Assembly (NCBI RefSeq): GCF_030272615.1
Contig: NC_081406.1
Location: 169,225,861-169,289,860 of the forward strand
Direction: 5' to 3'
DNA from: Cryptomeria japonica
Lineage: Eukaryota > Streptophyta > Pinopsida > Cupressales > Cupressaceae
DNA: 64,000 bases
In this document: one piece after another, positions 47,461 to 59,866 of the stretch
Position numbering within the stretch: the first letter of the stretch is position 1
Layout: the number at the start of each line of letters is the position of its first letter
The notes under the pieces: model-generated
Database searches by the model: none
The model's input: only the letters and a program-made list of their open reading frames with translations
What the model was told of the DNA's origin: nothing
Made by a program: the position numbers and the translations under genes

Positions 47461-49618
47461 TTTGAAATAATGTGGCTCAGGGATGAAAACTTAATACAAC
47501 TAATAGAAAAATGGTGGAAAGAAATAGAAGTTATAGGCTCCAAAACTTTCAAATTAGTTACCAAATTAAAAAAGATAAATTAGCAATTAACAATATGGAA
47601 CAAAATGCACTTTGGAAACATCTTCACAAATTAAAAGGAAATTGAGATAGAAATGGAAAAAACTAATGAAGAGGTAATTAAGCATGGGATGGATAACACA
47701 CTTTACCTAAAGGAAAAGACCAACTTGGCCCAATATGAGGAAATCCTAGCAAGAGAAGAAATATTTTGGAAACAAAAATCCAGGGAACACTGGTTGGAAG
47801 CTGGGGACAGAAATACAAGCTTCTTCCACAACAACACAAAACAACGGAGAGCTATACATAGGATAAATAGAATAAAATTAAACTCGGGAGACTTTAGCGA
47901 GGGCCCTGTTAGTATAGCAAAGGAAGTAGTATGGTATTTTGAAAATATCCTCAATAACAAATAGGGATCTAGGTGGACAAAAGAGAGTGAATTCTTAAAA
48001 TAGATTCCCAAGTTAATCTCTAAGGAACACAACCTGATACTTAATAAAAAACTATCTAGGGAAGAAGTAGAAACAACTTTATTCCAAATGGGACCGGATA
48101 AGGCTCCTGGCCCTGATGGATTCCCAGCACACTTTTTTCAAAAATGTTGGAACTTCATGAGGGAAGAAATTACAGAAGCACTGGAAGGGATGAAAAATTC
48201 AGGAAAGATTCTAAGAGAACTAAATAACACATTCATAGCTTTGATTCCAAAAAAGGAAATAGTGGACTGTTTTGAGGATTTCCGACCAATAGCATTATAC
48301 AATACCCTTTATAAATTACTCACAAAAATAATTGCAAATAGACTTTACAAACTCCTCCCCATAATCATTAGTGAGGAACAGACTGGCTTTGTGCCAAGTA
48401 GATCTATTTATGGTGGCATAATCATGGCTCAAGAAGCAATCCACTCAGTACAAAATAATAAGGAACCGAGTATGATAGTAAAATTAGATATTAAAAAGGC
48501 ATATGACAAAGTAGATTGGTACTTTCTATGTAAATGTCTTGAATCATTTGGGTTTAATAAGTAATGGATCAATCTGATATATGAATGCATAGCAACACCT
48601 AGAGTATCAATCTTAGTCAATGGGGCCTCAGAAGGATTCTTTGAAATTTCAAGAGGACTCGGGACAGGGGGACCCCCTTTCCCCCTTTCTTTTTATCATC
48701 ATGGTAGAATCATTGGGAAGGATGATTAATAAGGCAAGAGAAACACAACAATTGAAGGGTACAAAAATTACATCAGACATGGAACCAATAACCCATCAAC
48801 AATTTGTTGATGATACCATGTTGTTTGGACAAAGCAATACAATAGAAGCAAAAACACTTAAAAAAATCTTAAACAACTACACTATGATTTCTGGACAAGA
48901 AATCAACACTTTGAAATCCAACATTATCTTTTTCAACACAGATAAAGAACTCCAAAGGAAAATCATAAACATTCTTAAATACAATATAGGGGAATTACCA
49001 TGTAAATACCTAGGACTTCCCCTAGACAAAGGGAATAGACCATCCAAATTATGGGATCAGGTGGTCTCCAAAATTACAAACAGGATCTCCTAATGGAAAG
49101 GGAAATGGTTATCCTTGGCTGGAAAGGCCACCATGATTAAGTCGGTTCTCTCAGCGATGCCAATATACCAACTTTCATGCATGGATCTGCCCTCAACCAA
49201 AAGAAAGGAAATTACAAAACATATCAGGACATTCCTCTGGCAAGGTTTTGAAGACAAATTCAGACTCCCATTGGTAGCTTGGGAAAAGATATGCCTGCCT
49301 AAAGACCTTGGGCGTTTAGGTATCAAAGATATAAAAATTCAAAGCAGGGCTCTTGGAGCAAAACTAATATGGAGAATGTATAATAACCCAAACCTCAAAT
49401 GGGCAAGGATCCTTTATAAAAAATACCTTCACAACTCAGATCCCACAAGCATCTTCAGGATAGCCCATCCACATAAAGGATCTAGAATTTGGAACTTTAT
49501 GATTGGTTGTAAAGATATCATAATGGACAAGCTAACATGGAATTTAGGAAATGGGGAGGATGTCTTATTCTGGAGAGATTCCTGGGGGGGCACAAACAGC
49601 CATCAACAAACTTCATAA
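47461..49618 (+). pseudogene. LINE ORF2: reverse transcriptase domain
   Basis: RT blocks are P-D-K-A-P-G-P-D-G-F-P, F-R-P-I-A-L-Y-N, Q-T-G-F-V-P-S-R-S, K-L-D-I-K-K-A-Y-D-K-V-D-W (first Asp), a Q-G-D-P-L-S-P-F-L-F block, and Q-Q-F-V-D-D-T-M-L-F (catalytic Y/F-x-D-D) near 48803. G-L-P-L and W-K-G-K-W-L-S-L-A-G-K follow. Stops at 48562 and 49091 and a frameshift near 48610-48640 disrupt it. Confidence 0.9.
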
Positions 49619-50951
49619 CTTTAATAAAATTATACCCATCCTTGAAGAGCACTGGGGAGATAGAGTGAGAGACTATGTGGAAGAATACAACATTGAAGGC
49701 CTCAAACAATAGAGATGGAAATCACTGAACAATTTTGGCCTATTGGACCATGAGAGATCCCTCTTAGCGCAGATCCTAGCCTCAAGAAACCCTGCATTAA
49801 ATTCTAAAAAAGATAAACTGATGTGGGAAGGATCCAAGAAGGGGAAGTATGAAACTAAGGAGGGATATAAACACCTGTTAATCAAAAAGAATAACCCAAG
49901 CACTAACCTGCCCCTAAAGATTTGTTGGGATAAAAGGTGCCTACCGAAGGCTGACCTGTTTGCATGGTTAGCAATACAAAACCAGATCCTCACCAATGAA
50001 ACCTTTAGGAAACTACGATTTGAGGGCCCCAACAGGTGCCCATTATGCAAAAAGGAGGAAGAAAATACTAATCATATACTGTTAACCTGTGAATATGCAC
50101 ACAATTGCTGGGGTTGGTTGAAAAAACAACTGAATTGGTATACCCCTATTCCTAGCACTCTCTCTAACATATTCCATGCATGGCCCATTCAGAACATAGG
50201 ATGTATGTATGAAAATCTATGGGTCATAGCCCCCTCCCTAGTGATCTGGGAAATCTGGAAGGAGAGAAATAGGAGGATTTTCAAAGATAGAAAAATGCAC
50301 TGGGCCCAACTAACCAATAAAATCGAAGTTACCATAGTAAAAATGGTAAATAACCAGATCTCTAACAGTCAAAGGGATTTCAATATGTCCTATTGGGATG
50401 AAAAAATGAGACTAAGGTGGAAGGGTCTAAGGATTCCACCTTTCATAGGGAAAGGTCCAACACCCAACAACACAAAACGTACAGAATGTAAGTGGCTACC
50501 CCCTAAAGCTAGATGGGTTAAGCTTAACTTTGATGGGGCATCTAGGGGCAATCCGGGAGATGCTAGACTTGGATGTTGCCTTCACAATTCAAAAGGAGAA
50601 GAACCGGCTCACATGGCCATACCCATGGGCAAAAGCACAAACAATTAAGTAGAGCTGAAAGCATTAGCAGAAGGTATAAATCTATGTAAAATATTGAATG
50701 TAAAGAGGATTAACATTGAAGGGGACTCAACAATAATCATTAATGCCCTAAGAAAAGGGGCAATGCCTAATTGGAAGCTAAATGCCTCCCTAACTAAGAT
50801 ACTGACGGACATCAAAACATTTGACAGAGTCATCTATAACCACATCTATAGATAGGGCAATAAAAGTGTCGACTACCTAGCTAACATGGGGGGTAGATGG
50901 CAAAACAGTGATCCATGTGGCCCCTGGCATCTATCCTCAACAAGATTTTAA
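49619..50951 (+). pseudogene. LINE ORF2: zinc motif and RNase H
   Basis: After a frame change between about 49600 and 49740, an open piece 49743-50648 carries the zf-RVT motif C-P-L-C-x8-H-I-L-L-T-C, then RNase H: L-N-F-D-G-A-S-R-G-N-P-G (Asp), L-K-A-L-A-E-G (Glu) after a TAA at 50646, I-E-G-D-S (Asp), and N-H-x-Y-R-stop-G-N-K-S-V-D-Y-L-A-N. ORF2 ends at TAA 50949-50951. A C-terminal RNase H is a feature of one group of plant L1 elements. Confidence 0.85.
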
Positions 50952-51164
50952 AATGACACACAACCTATAAAAATATCAGCATTTATATAGATTTATCCAC
51001 AAATTGACCAAACATATCATCCCATTATATACATAGAGAATGTCTAGGTCTAATATTAGGGATAGGTGATAAGGATTATATATCTAAAACAACCTTTTAC
51101 ACTTGCTGCTTTGAACACTCTATATATATAAACCCATTTATAATCACTCATATAAACACATAAT

Positions 51165-51268
<104 letters not shown>

Positions 51269-51593
51269 CTGATTATATGAGTTTATATACATACATCATT
51301 TTATATATATATTGACTTACCATTGGCATTAAACTTTTGTTATAAAATATGCAGTAATCACATTGACATACTACACAGTATTTTGGGTGAGCCACCAGGA
51401 AGAGACTATAGACACTCTTTTTGCATAAATTTAAATAGATTATTAAAATTGATACAAATTTCTTAACATATACAGATAGAACATATATAAATATTAATAT
51501 TACACCGAACAGGCATATATACACTTAAACATCCTCATTTAATAGATGAAATACCTGCAGGGTCTTATTTTATAATTTATATATATTATATAA

Positions 51594-51713
<120 letters not shown>

Positions 51714-52278
51714 TATATATTATATATCTTATACTTGTGATTATACTCTTTCAAGAATACTGACACCAAATCTGCATATTAATTTTAATTTATTGTCTAT
51801 TATATATTGGATATATATATATATGTCATCTCATATATTTATATATATATTATACTCACTCTGTTTATTATTTATACATCACTTATCACATGTTAAAATA
51901 TATATTCTTTATATTTAAACTTCAGTCTCAGGCATATTCTTTATACTTATACTCATATGCCTTGGTTTAGGATAATCATTAGCTCCTTATGATGGGTATA
52001 TTCAAATTCAAATATTTACAATATTATGGAAAATCAATACTCTTAATCAAAGTGTTCGGTCGTCATTACACATTTGATCTCAGAGAGATCTGGGCCATTA
52101 TGGCAGGTTAAAGTCCCAACGAACAGGGCATTAGCTAGTTGTCTTAGTTGGGAACCCAAAAGGACATTAGCCAAAATATGATTGTGGCTTGTAATTAAAG
52201 AAAAGGAAACTCAAAAATGATATCTTCATAGGCGGATCTTCATTTGAAGATTTGGCAATTATACTAAATTAATTAGAG

Positions 52279-53040
52279 ATGTCTGAAGGGGATGAAACTA
52301 CACAAGATTTAAGAGAGGATGTGACACTTCAATCATTAACATAATTATCTAGCACGACTACTAAGCCAAGCCTTCATGGTAAAATTAATAAGCTTCGTGA
52401 CCAATTTAGGCATGTCTAGTTCTGTGTCATTGATACCTCCCTGATCTAAGTTAAACCAGATATGGATACCCCTATTAGACTGATCAACTCAAAGAGGCAA
52501 ATGGCCTTCGATGGGGTCATCACCAGGGATCGCCTCAAATACATTATTCTCTTTTCTCATGTCTTAGTACTAGATGTTGTAGAGAACATCCTTGGCCCAG
52601 ACTATCTCACAAACATTGACCAAACTAGGGCAAACTCTGATGTGGTGGCCATGTTTTTGGCCATTATGGTGTTCTTCACCAAGAACAAAGAGAACACAGA
52701 CGCTCTATGCAAGGAGATCTTCATAGCCTCAATCTTGGGTGAAATGGAGAGGGTTCTTGTCAATATTGACGATGATTGGACCATACCAAGGCCAAGAGAT
52801 TATGATGTTTCTATGAGAAACAACAGGCCGGTGCCTAGACTCCCCATTATCACTATGGATGAGGAAGAATTTACCAAGGAAAGGACTGTTGAAGTGAATA
52901 GGAATGTTAACTTCATGTTCCACTTATTTCATGTGAGGAATCCGCCAAAGACTACTTGGCTCGAGGACTTCTTTAAGGAAGAGGGCTTCGAACTAGATGA
53001 TGGTGAAGGGGTGACCCCTTCCCCTTCAAGCTCGGAATAA
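52279..53040 (+). pseudogene. Unrecognised ORF (ORF3-like) in the LINE 3' region
   Basis: An intact 192-codon frame starts at ATG 52462 (G at -3 and +4) and ends at TAA 53038-53040. The same frame extends upstream to ATG 52279 through three stops (TAA 52342, TAG 52417, TAA 52447), suggesting an original of about 253 codons beginning M-S-E-G-D-E. The protein is mixed-charge and apparently helical, with W-T-I-P-R-P-R-D-Y-D in the middle and an acidic, Ser-rich tail. No signal peptide, membrane segment or known domain is visible. It lies between RNase H and the proposed LINE 3' end. Possible LINE ORF3, captured host gene, or part of another repeat. Confidence 0.5.
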
Positions 53041-54453
53041 GGTGGCTACGGATCCTGGACAGAAGATGTGACAATTTTGTTCCTTCCTTGTCACTTTATA
53101 TTCTTCTTAGCTTGGTACTCTAGCTTATTACTATATTAAGAAAAACATTGTTAGCTTATGGACAATACAGACTTTGAAAGAGATATTAATCTCGCCATAT
53201 CTTAAGGATAAACATAGTTGGTTTAAATTCAATGAAATACTGTGATTTTACTGTTAAATTTATGGTTTTACTCATATCCATTTCATGAGAGTAGCTTTGA
53301 CCCTTCATTTTAGTTACTATTGTTGTTCCTATTTATATACTCCTACATATATTGAGGATTGGTTGATATATTCATACACTATTTTTTATATTTATATATA
53401 TGAATATAATCATTTGTATATACTCATATATATGTATATACTCATATAGGTGGATACATAATCAGGAAGGGATTTGTTAATAAAGTCTACAATGAAAGCC
53501 TTCGACATCTATATATGTAGACTTATATGAACTAAGAGCATCAATTGCAAGTTCTATTATTTCTGCAAGTTGTTAAAATATACATGTATGACACTTGTTG
53601 TTGTGCTATCTATATATGGAAGACTATCTAACATTCTATAGACTACGGGTAATAAGTGGCAAACATGCAGAATATTTTGGGTAAGAATTAAAGTTAAATA
53701 CTGCCATGGTACTCATCCATTTCTATCTATTGCCCTTTTCGTATAAATTTTGCATGGTTGTGTGAGTTAGCTTGACACGAATACAGGCATGACAAAATCC
53801 CCTTTATTCCCTTTTGTTATTGTATCCTCGATATCATCCATTATTGGGGATAGCATCCTGATACAAAAACAAAAGGAAGTAAATCGGTGGTTCATAATTA
53901 TTGATGTGCATTTTTCAAAAAGGGAATTACTATGAAATTTGTTTATGAATGTATCATATCAACTACTTTTCACTTGTAGATAAATGAGGTTAAGGTTTTA
54001 AGACACACTAAAGTAGGAAATCGAAACACTCTGTTTATATTTCTCTGTTTAAATTTTGGAATGGCAAATCCAATCGGATAAATGGCTAAGGAATATTCCT
54101 AAACTGGAATATAAAATATAGTATTTGAAATAGGAAAATTAAATTTTACTAACAATCTTGGCAAGTGGTATGAAAACTAATCATGCAGGGTGAGCAAGGC
54201 CATCTTAAACAAAAGAAAGGAAGATAGCTATGTTGAAACAGCCTATAAACAACATTAAATCAAAGCTCAAAGTCAAGACAGGACACAAGGAGAGCATTGA
54301 TAATTGTAATATGTTAAAAGGGGCTTGTAAGGGAAAGAAAATATCTTCCCACCCTGATCACCCTTAGCCTGGGGTGCTATTGTAATTTTCAAAAATCTTG
54401 TTCTTATATATTATAGTTGTAGGATTTTTATGGACTTTGGTCCCGGGCAAGGC
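53041..54453. other. Probable LINE 3' region, no gene seen
   Basis: AT-rich with many TATATA runs. No reading frame of note. It leads into the hairpin at 54454. Confidence 0.35.
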
Positions 54454-54473
54454 TGGAGGTTTTCTAGCCTCCA
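54454..54473 (+). other. Hairpin near the proposed LINE 3' end
   Basis: TGGAGGTTTTCTAGCCTCCA: a 6-bp perfect stem with an 8-base loop, about 55 bases before ATTTTATTAATGAC. LINE RTs often recognise a 3' stem-loop; the role here is inferred. Confidence 0.4.
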
Positions 54474-54540
54474 CTCTTTCCTACCGGTGCCAGCACGAGT
54501 GGAGTGTTGTAAATTTTATTAATGACTAAGGGTGAACTCA

Positions 54541-55674
54541 CAATAATGGTTCCCACTTTTTTGCCACTTTTGACACTGAGATGTACATTTTTAAAATAAT
54601 CTTCAACTTCCGAGAACTATAACTTTTAAACTATTAAAAATTTGAAGATGATGTAAATTATGATTTCTAGGATTTTGTTTCTAGATTCTATATATATTCT
54701 TTTCAAATTTTTTTGAAGGATTTTTTTAAAAAATTTCCATCTCCCTCGAAAAGTAGTTTTTTACAACAAACTACATTTTTTAAGAGTGAGGTGCCTCCCG
54801 AAATGCATAACTTATTTTCTATAAATGATAAAAACTCAATTCTTTCGAATTTTGGTTTCTAACATCAATATCCAGGGCTTTCATTTGGTTTTATAGTGAT
54901 ATGTTCAATATTTTTCATTTTATAAAGTTTTGAAGTCCAAGTAGTCATAATTCAGACATAGGTTTACATTTGAACACATAACTTGTTCTATATAAATCAA
55001 AATTTTATTTTATTTTTTTTGTTAGAAAGAAGACTTCAATACCTGGGGCATAGATATTTTTCAGAATTTTTTTGAATTAGTTTCTTATTTTTTCCAATGC
55101 GTTGAACAGAGAAGTTTATGTTCGGTGAAAAACCAATTTTCCATAAAATTAAAAAAACAAGAACATAATAAATTCAAAATATAACAAAATTATACTCATT
55201 GGAAAGCTTGCTCCGAGTACTACCATCTAATATTTTTGGGTTATCAAGATTATTTCATTCATGCTTTGAACCAGAGCTCCGAAGTCATTAATTCTATAGA
55301 ACTCTGAAAATTTTTGGGAGAAACCTCTAATTGGTGGGTTCGAATGAACAATACTTCGAGCGAATGGGGTTCGCTCGAACCATAATGGGTTCAAGCGAAC
55401 CCCCATCCACTCGAACCAATGGGCTTGATTTTGGCCCGTACTTTTTTGTAATGGTCATGTTCGAACGAACCCGACCATTTTTAACTGTTGGGTTTCGTTC
55501 GAACTCTAGCCGACGCATTTTTTGTTTTTTTTTCATTTGTGGAGTCGTATAAATGTCCATAAGTTTTTTTCATTTTTTATCACACAAATGATTAAAATAA
55601 TTCGTATTTTTGGATGAGAGAAGACATTTGAAAATTATTTTGAGGGCAATAATTTGAAGGTTTTTTGTAAAAGC
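54541..55674 (+). promoter_or_regulatory. Upstream region of the transposase gene with clustered TTCG dyads
   Basis: 54541-55320 is AT-rich with nothing recognised. 55335-55505 holds at least six variants of GTTCGnnCGAAC (for example GGTTCGCTCGAACC at 55369 and GTTCGAACGAACC at 55459). They lie 170-340 bp before exon 1 and may be protein-binding sites or part of a transposon end. Function not established. Confidence 0.4.
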
Positions 55675-58600
55675 ATGGGGAACAAGAAGAGAAGGCAAAA
55701 TAAGTCTTCAAGGAATTATTCTCCCGAAACGGAAGAAAGATATCGAGAACAAAGAAGACAAAGATATCATGATGCAAGTATGTATTTTTAATTTTGTTTC
55801 TATTTAATTTAATATGTATTACGTAACAATTAATTAGTTCAATATTTTTTATCTAATATTTTTAATGAAAATTAATTTAAAAAATCTTAATTAAATTAAT
55901 TGGAAATAATAGGATTAAAAATAACCTTGTTTTAGTTGGAAAGCATAATTAATTTGAGATAATTCATGTGTATTTGCAAATTTCAAATTCCATCAACTTG
56001 CTTGTTGTGTAAGTGCATTTTTCTCCTATATAATTAAGTCCATTTATAATAGATAAGACCTATTAAGTCATAAAATTAATAAGACCTATTATGTCATAAT
56101 TTCTAGCTTCTAAATTATATATATTGAATATTTAATCTACATGTACAAGTAATTCCATGTGATAGGTCCTTTAATATCACATAATATATCTATCTTAAGG
56201 GGAGTTAAGTATATTAATTGTAAAATGTTTTTTCATACGTGGTCATATTGATTTTAATAATAAGGCCTATTAGGACTATTACGTTGATTATAGGTCTTAA
56301 ATGTGACACAAATTTATAAGGTCTATTAAACATGTTGAATAATTTAGGTGAACTATTTATATGACTTCACGTACATGCAAAAACATTTCAGATTAGGAGG
56401 TCTATTATGCAATAATAGGTCTTAAATATACACAGATGTGACAAATTATAGTCCACCTACATTATGGTCCATAACAAATTAATATGAGGTCACCTTTATC
56501 GTATGCATGCATCAAAATATTTGTACTTTTAATTTTCAAAATTGGAATTTCTAATTTATCAAAATTTTATTTTGTGTTAAATTAGTGCTCAAAATTAGAG
56601 ATTGAACTTTAATCCTAACCTGAGAACAAATTGAACTTTAAACCTAAACAGGTAATTTAATTAGAGTTATAACAATAAGGTCTTGAAAGTAATTAAATTT
56701 AATAAACCAAATTGAATGGGCTAATTTTAACATGTAAAGCTTTAAGCCAAATTCACCCCTATTCTTAAACCTAATTGAATAATCTCTGATTAATTTAAGA
56801 ACCTTACACAAACTCTTAAATTATGTGCACAACGGGCTCGAGAAGAAGGGAGTTCTAAAGCGAGAGTCGAGGCAAACGAACTTGTTGAAGAACACAATAT
56901 AGTTGATGAACATAGGGAGGAGATTGTCCAAGTTGAACCAATGGAGACCTTTGAAGGAGAGGGGTCAGGCTCCTTACCTCCTACCACTGGTATGGATGAG
57001 CATATTGTGGATCTAGCTAAACGGGTGAAGAGAAATATTTCTTATAAAAATTTAGATCATTTACTTGAAATGGATGTGGATGAGTTGAAATGTTTTAGTG
57101 AAGAACCTAGACATACTAAAAGGAGGTCAATGAATAAAAGTGGAAAAGAAATAATGTCTCATTTCAACAATCTTGATACTACACTAGAAAAAGCTCAATT
57201 GTTATCAATTGTACTTACTCATAAAGGCTTAATAGATCCAATGAAATTGTTGGGTATAGATACAACAAGTCAAAAGAAGAAAACTTCTCAGCTACAAAAA
57301 TCTATTGTTGATAATGTTAAGAAAGGTATGGTGAACATTGGTAAAAAATCTCGAAAACTAGATAAGACCATTTCAAGAAGAGTGATGTTGACATCTTTAG
57401 TAAATGAAAGATTTCCTCAAAAAAGACAAATCTCTTCACTGTCATCTGAGTTTGGTTTTAGTAGAAGGACAATATCTAAATATGTTAAAAGGAGAAAGCT
57501 TTTGGATGATACTACCTCAGAAGGGAATTGGGCAATTATGTGTAGAGCTCTCGTTCTGATAGAATTGAAGATGTTGTTAGGAACTTTGTGACAAGTTTTT
57601 GGAATGATAATACTCATCCTTCATCAAATAGTAGAGATGTTATCAAGCAAAGGATTGGTCCTGATCGTTATGATCTACATGTAAAACATTGGATAGACAC
57701 AACAAAACATGAATTGTATGTATTGTTTACTAAAACAAACCCTCATATAAAGATTGGACAAACCATGTTTGAACGGTTAAGGCCATATTATGTGAAGTTA
57801 AACAAAGTTTTTGAAACTTGTTGTTGTCGTTATCACATCGAATTTGACTTGTACTATCAGGTGTTTCGAAAGATTAGAGAAGATAGTGATGGTTTTGAAA
57901 ATGCTCCTCCTAAACGAACAAGTCAATTCATAGCATCCATCTTATGTGATAAATCAGATGATAATGCAACCGGTCAAATAAATTGCATAAGAGGAATTTG
58001 TGGAACATGCGGGGACATGGCTAAATTGCCTTTGAGAGATGAAGATATTGACATGAGAAAGATGGTAAATTGTAAGAGTTACAAGTACAAAAAATTTGAA
58101 ACAAAATTTGGAAAGGAATCTACAAGGCTAGATTATGTAGAAGAGGAAATACCTATTGGAACATTTATGGAAAATTTTTGTAAGTTGATAAAACCATACA
58201 TATGCCATGGTTTTTTTGCCAAGTGGCAAGTAGAAAAATTTAAAAGATTAAGAGACACTTTACCACTTGGAACTATTCTATCTGTAGTTGACTTCGCAGA
58301 GAATTACTCTTTTGCACATCAAAAAGAGATTCAATCAGAGTATTACTTTTCAAAGCAAATCACTATTTTGGTGCATGTGTGTTATCGACATGCATAGATG
58401 AATTTGGATGGTGTTGATAGTACATTTGAAAATCGTGTCATTAAGAAAGAGTACCACTTCTATATCAGTGATGATAAGGAGCATGACACACTTTTTGTAC
58501 AACATTGCTTTAAGAAGTTTTTTGAATATTTGAAAGATAGAGGCATAACAATAGTTAAACATTTTGTTTGGTCTGATGGATGTGCGGCACAATTCAAATC

Positions 58601-59866
58601 TTCAAGGCCATTTTATGCACTATGTAGATATCATCGAAATGACAAAATACCACATGTTTGGAGTTTTTTTGAGAGTGGTCATGGAAAGGGTGAACATGAT
58701 GGTGCAAGAGCTTGTATCAAACGTGCTCTAAGAAAGCATCAACTAAAGTACACAGGAGAACGTATAGAAGATGCACATGATGTTGTTTAATGGTGTAAGA
58801 AAAACTTTGAGCAACCTAATTATCCTACGGAATCATCATCGAGAACATACAGACCCATTCCATATAGAGTGTTTTGGGAGATAACAGGTATGTGTTCTCT
58901 TTTAGTACTTTATTTAATTTTTTTTAATTTTTTAAAAAATGTTCCTAGTTCAAATGTTTCAATTTAACAACTTGATCTAAATGTACATTCTTGTACACAT
59001 GTACATTTTGCAAATGTGGATAGAAAATCAATGCATGGATGCAAGAGTATGGAGAGGACAAGATCTTTGCATTGCGTCATGAGTACAGATAATCGCCCAT
59101 GGACATTATACACTAGGGATTATTCATGTTTTTGTTCTGAATGCATTTTTGAAAACTATGTTGATTGCAAGAACCAAGAGCTTGGATATGTTAGTGAATG
59201 GAAAATGGTGCCACTAGATGTTTCTGACACATACGAGGATTCAAATGAGGATGAAAACTTTGGAGACATTCCTTTGATTTCTGGTGATTACGATCATATT
59301 TCAGGATTGATTAAAAAAAGTACATACATGACGTACACATGTAAATATTTCCTTAAAAATGACATATAACTTAGAATTTATTTAACTTGTGTCAAATTGC
59401 AGGAGATATTTTTGCAGTCATAGCAGAAGATGGAAATATAGAAGGTGTTAGTTATTATTTATTGTGTTGCATAGAAGAGAGAAAGAAGTTATCAAAATCT
59501 GAGATGAGTGATGGAATGTCATTTCCCACAGGTTTGAGTTTTGATTTGAATATATACATGTACAAATCGCTTATGTGGAAATTTTTAATTTCTCACGTTT
59601 CTTACATACATGTACATGTAGAATCAGTTGTAGTGCAAGGGACATATTTCAAACAAGTTAAAATTGTTCAACATGGGATTCATTTCACTGAATACCAAAT
59701 TGACAACAAGGTATATTAGTATAGTCACTTGGTCATTGTTGTTGGCCTAATTCTTCAAACAGTTCCATGTCGAGGGTGGTCTCAAAAGTGGAGACTAGAT
59801 AGTGAAGATCATGACAAAATATTAAGTGTTATTGAAGAACGTTCTGAACCACTTGATGTGGTATGA
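55675..59866 (+). pseudogene. Spliced DDE-like transposase gene, lightly decayed
   Basis: Read as five exons: 55675-55777; about 56831-58887; 59014-59319; 59403-59531; 59622-59866. Introns 1, 3 and 4 have GT donors; acceptors of 3 and 4 are AG; all visible junctions are phase 1. Intron 1's acceptor is unresolved and intron 2's reads AA at 59012-59013. The N-terminus is basic; exon 2 has a helix-turn-helix-like S-S-E-F-G-F-S-R-R-T-I-S-K-Y near 57445. RNase-H-fold acidic motifs: V-V-D-F-A-E-N-Y (58288), V-W-S-D-G-C-A-A-Q-F-K (58568), F-E-S-G-H-G-K-G-E-H-D-G (58668). A Cys-rich block (C-F-C-S-E-C) and D-I-F-A-V-I-A-E-D-G follow. Breaks: frameshift near 57550, stops 58395, 58788, 59717. I recall this motif set from animal repeats; superfamily not named. 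Confidence 0.65.
57588..58887 (+). pseudogene. Catalytic core of the DDE-like transposase (exon 2 part)
   Basis: The longest open piece (57588-58397) plus 58398-58787 in the same frame, split only by a TAG at 58395. It contains a Cys-rich stretch, C-I-R-G-I-C-G-T-C-G, that may bind zinc, then the first acidic motif, the Q-K-E-I-Q-S-E-Y-Y block, the S-D-D-K-E-H-D-T block, the second acidic motif and the G-H-G-K-G motif. After a TAA at 58788 the frame runs on to a GT donor at 58888. Most conserved part of the gene and the best search query. Confidence 0.65.

Noticed and set aside
55331-55560. Overlapping ORFs on both strands in the TTCG cluster
   Set aside because: Open frames arise from the palindromic repeats; exon 1 of the transposase starts downstream with a proper donor site.
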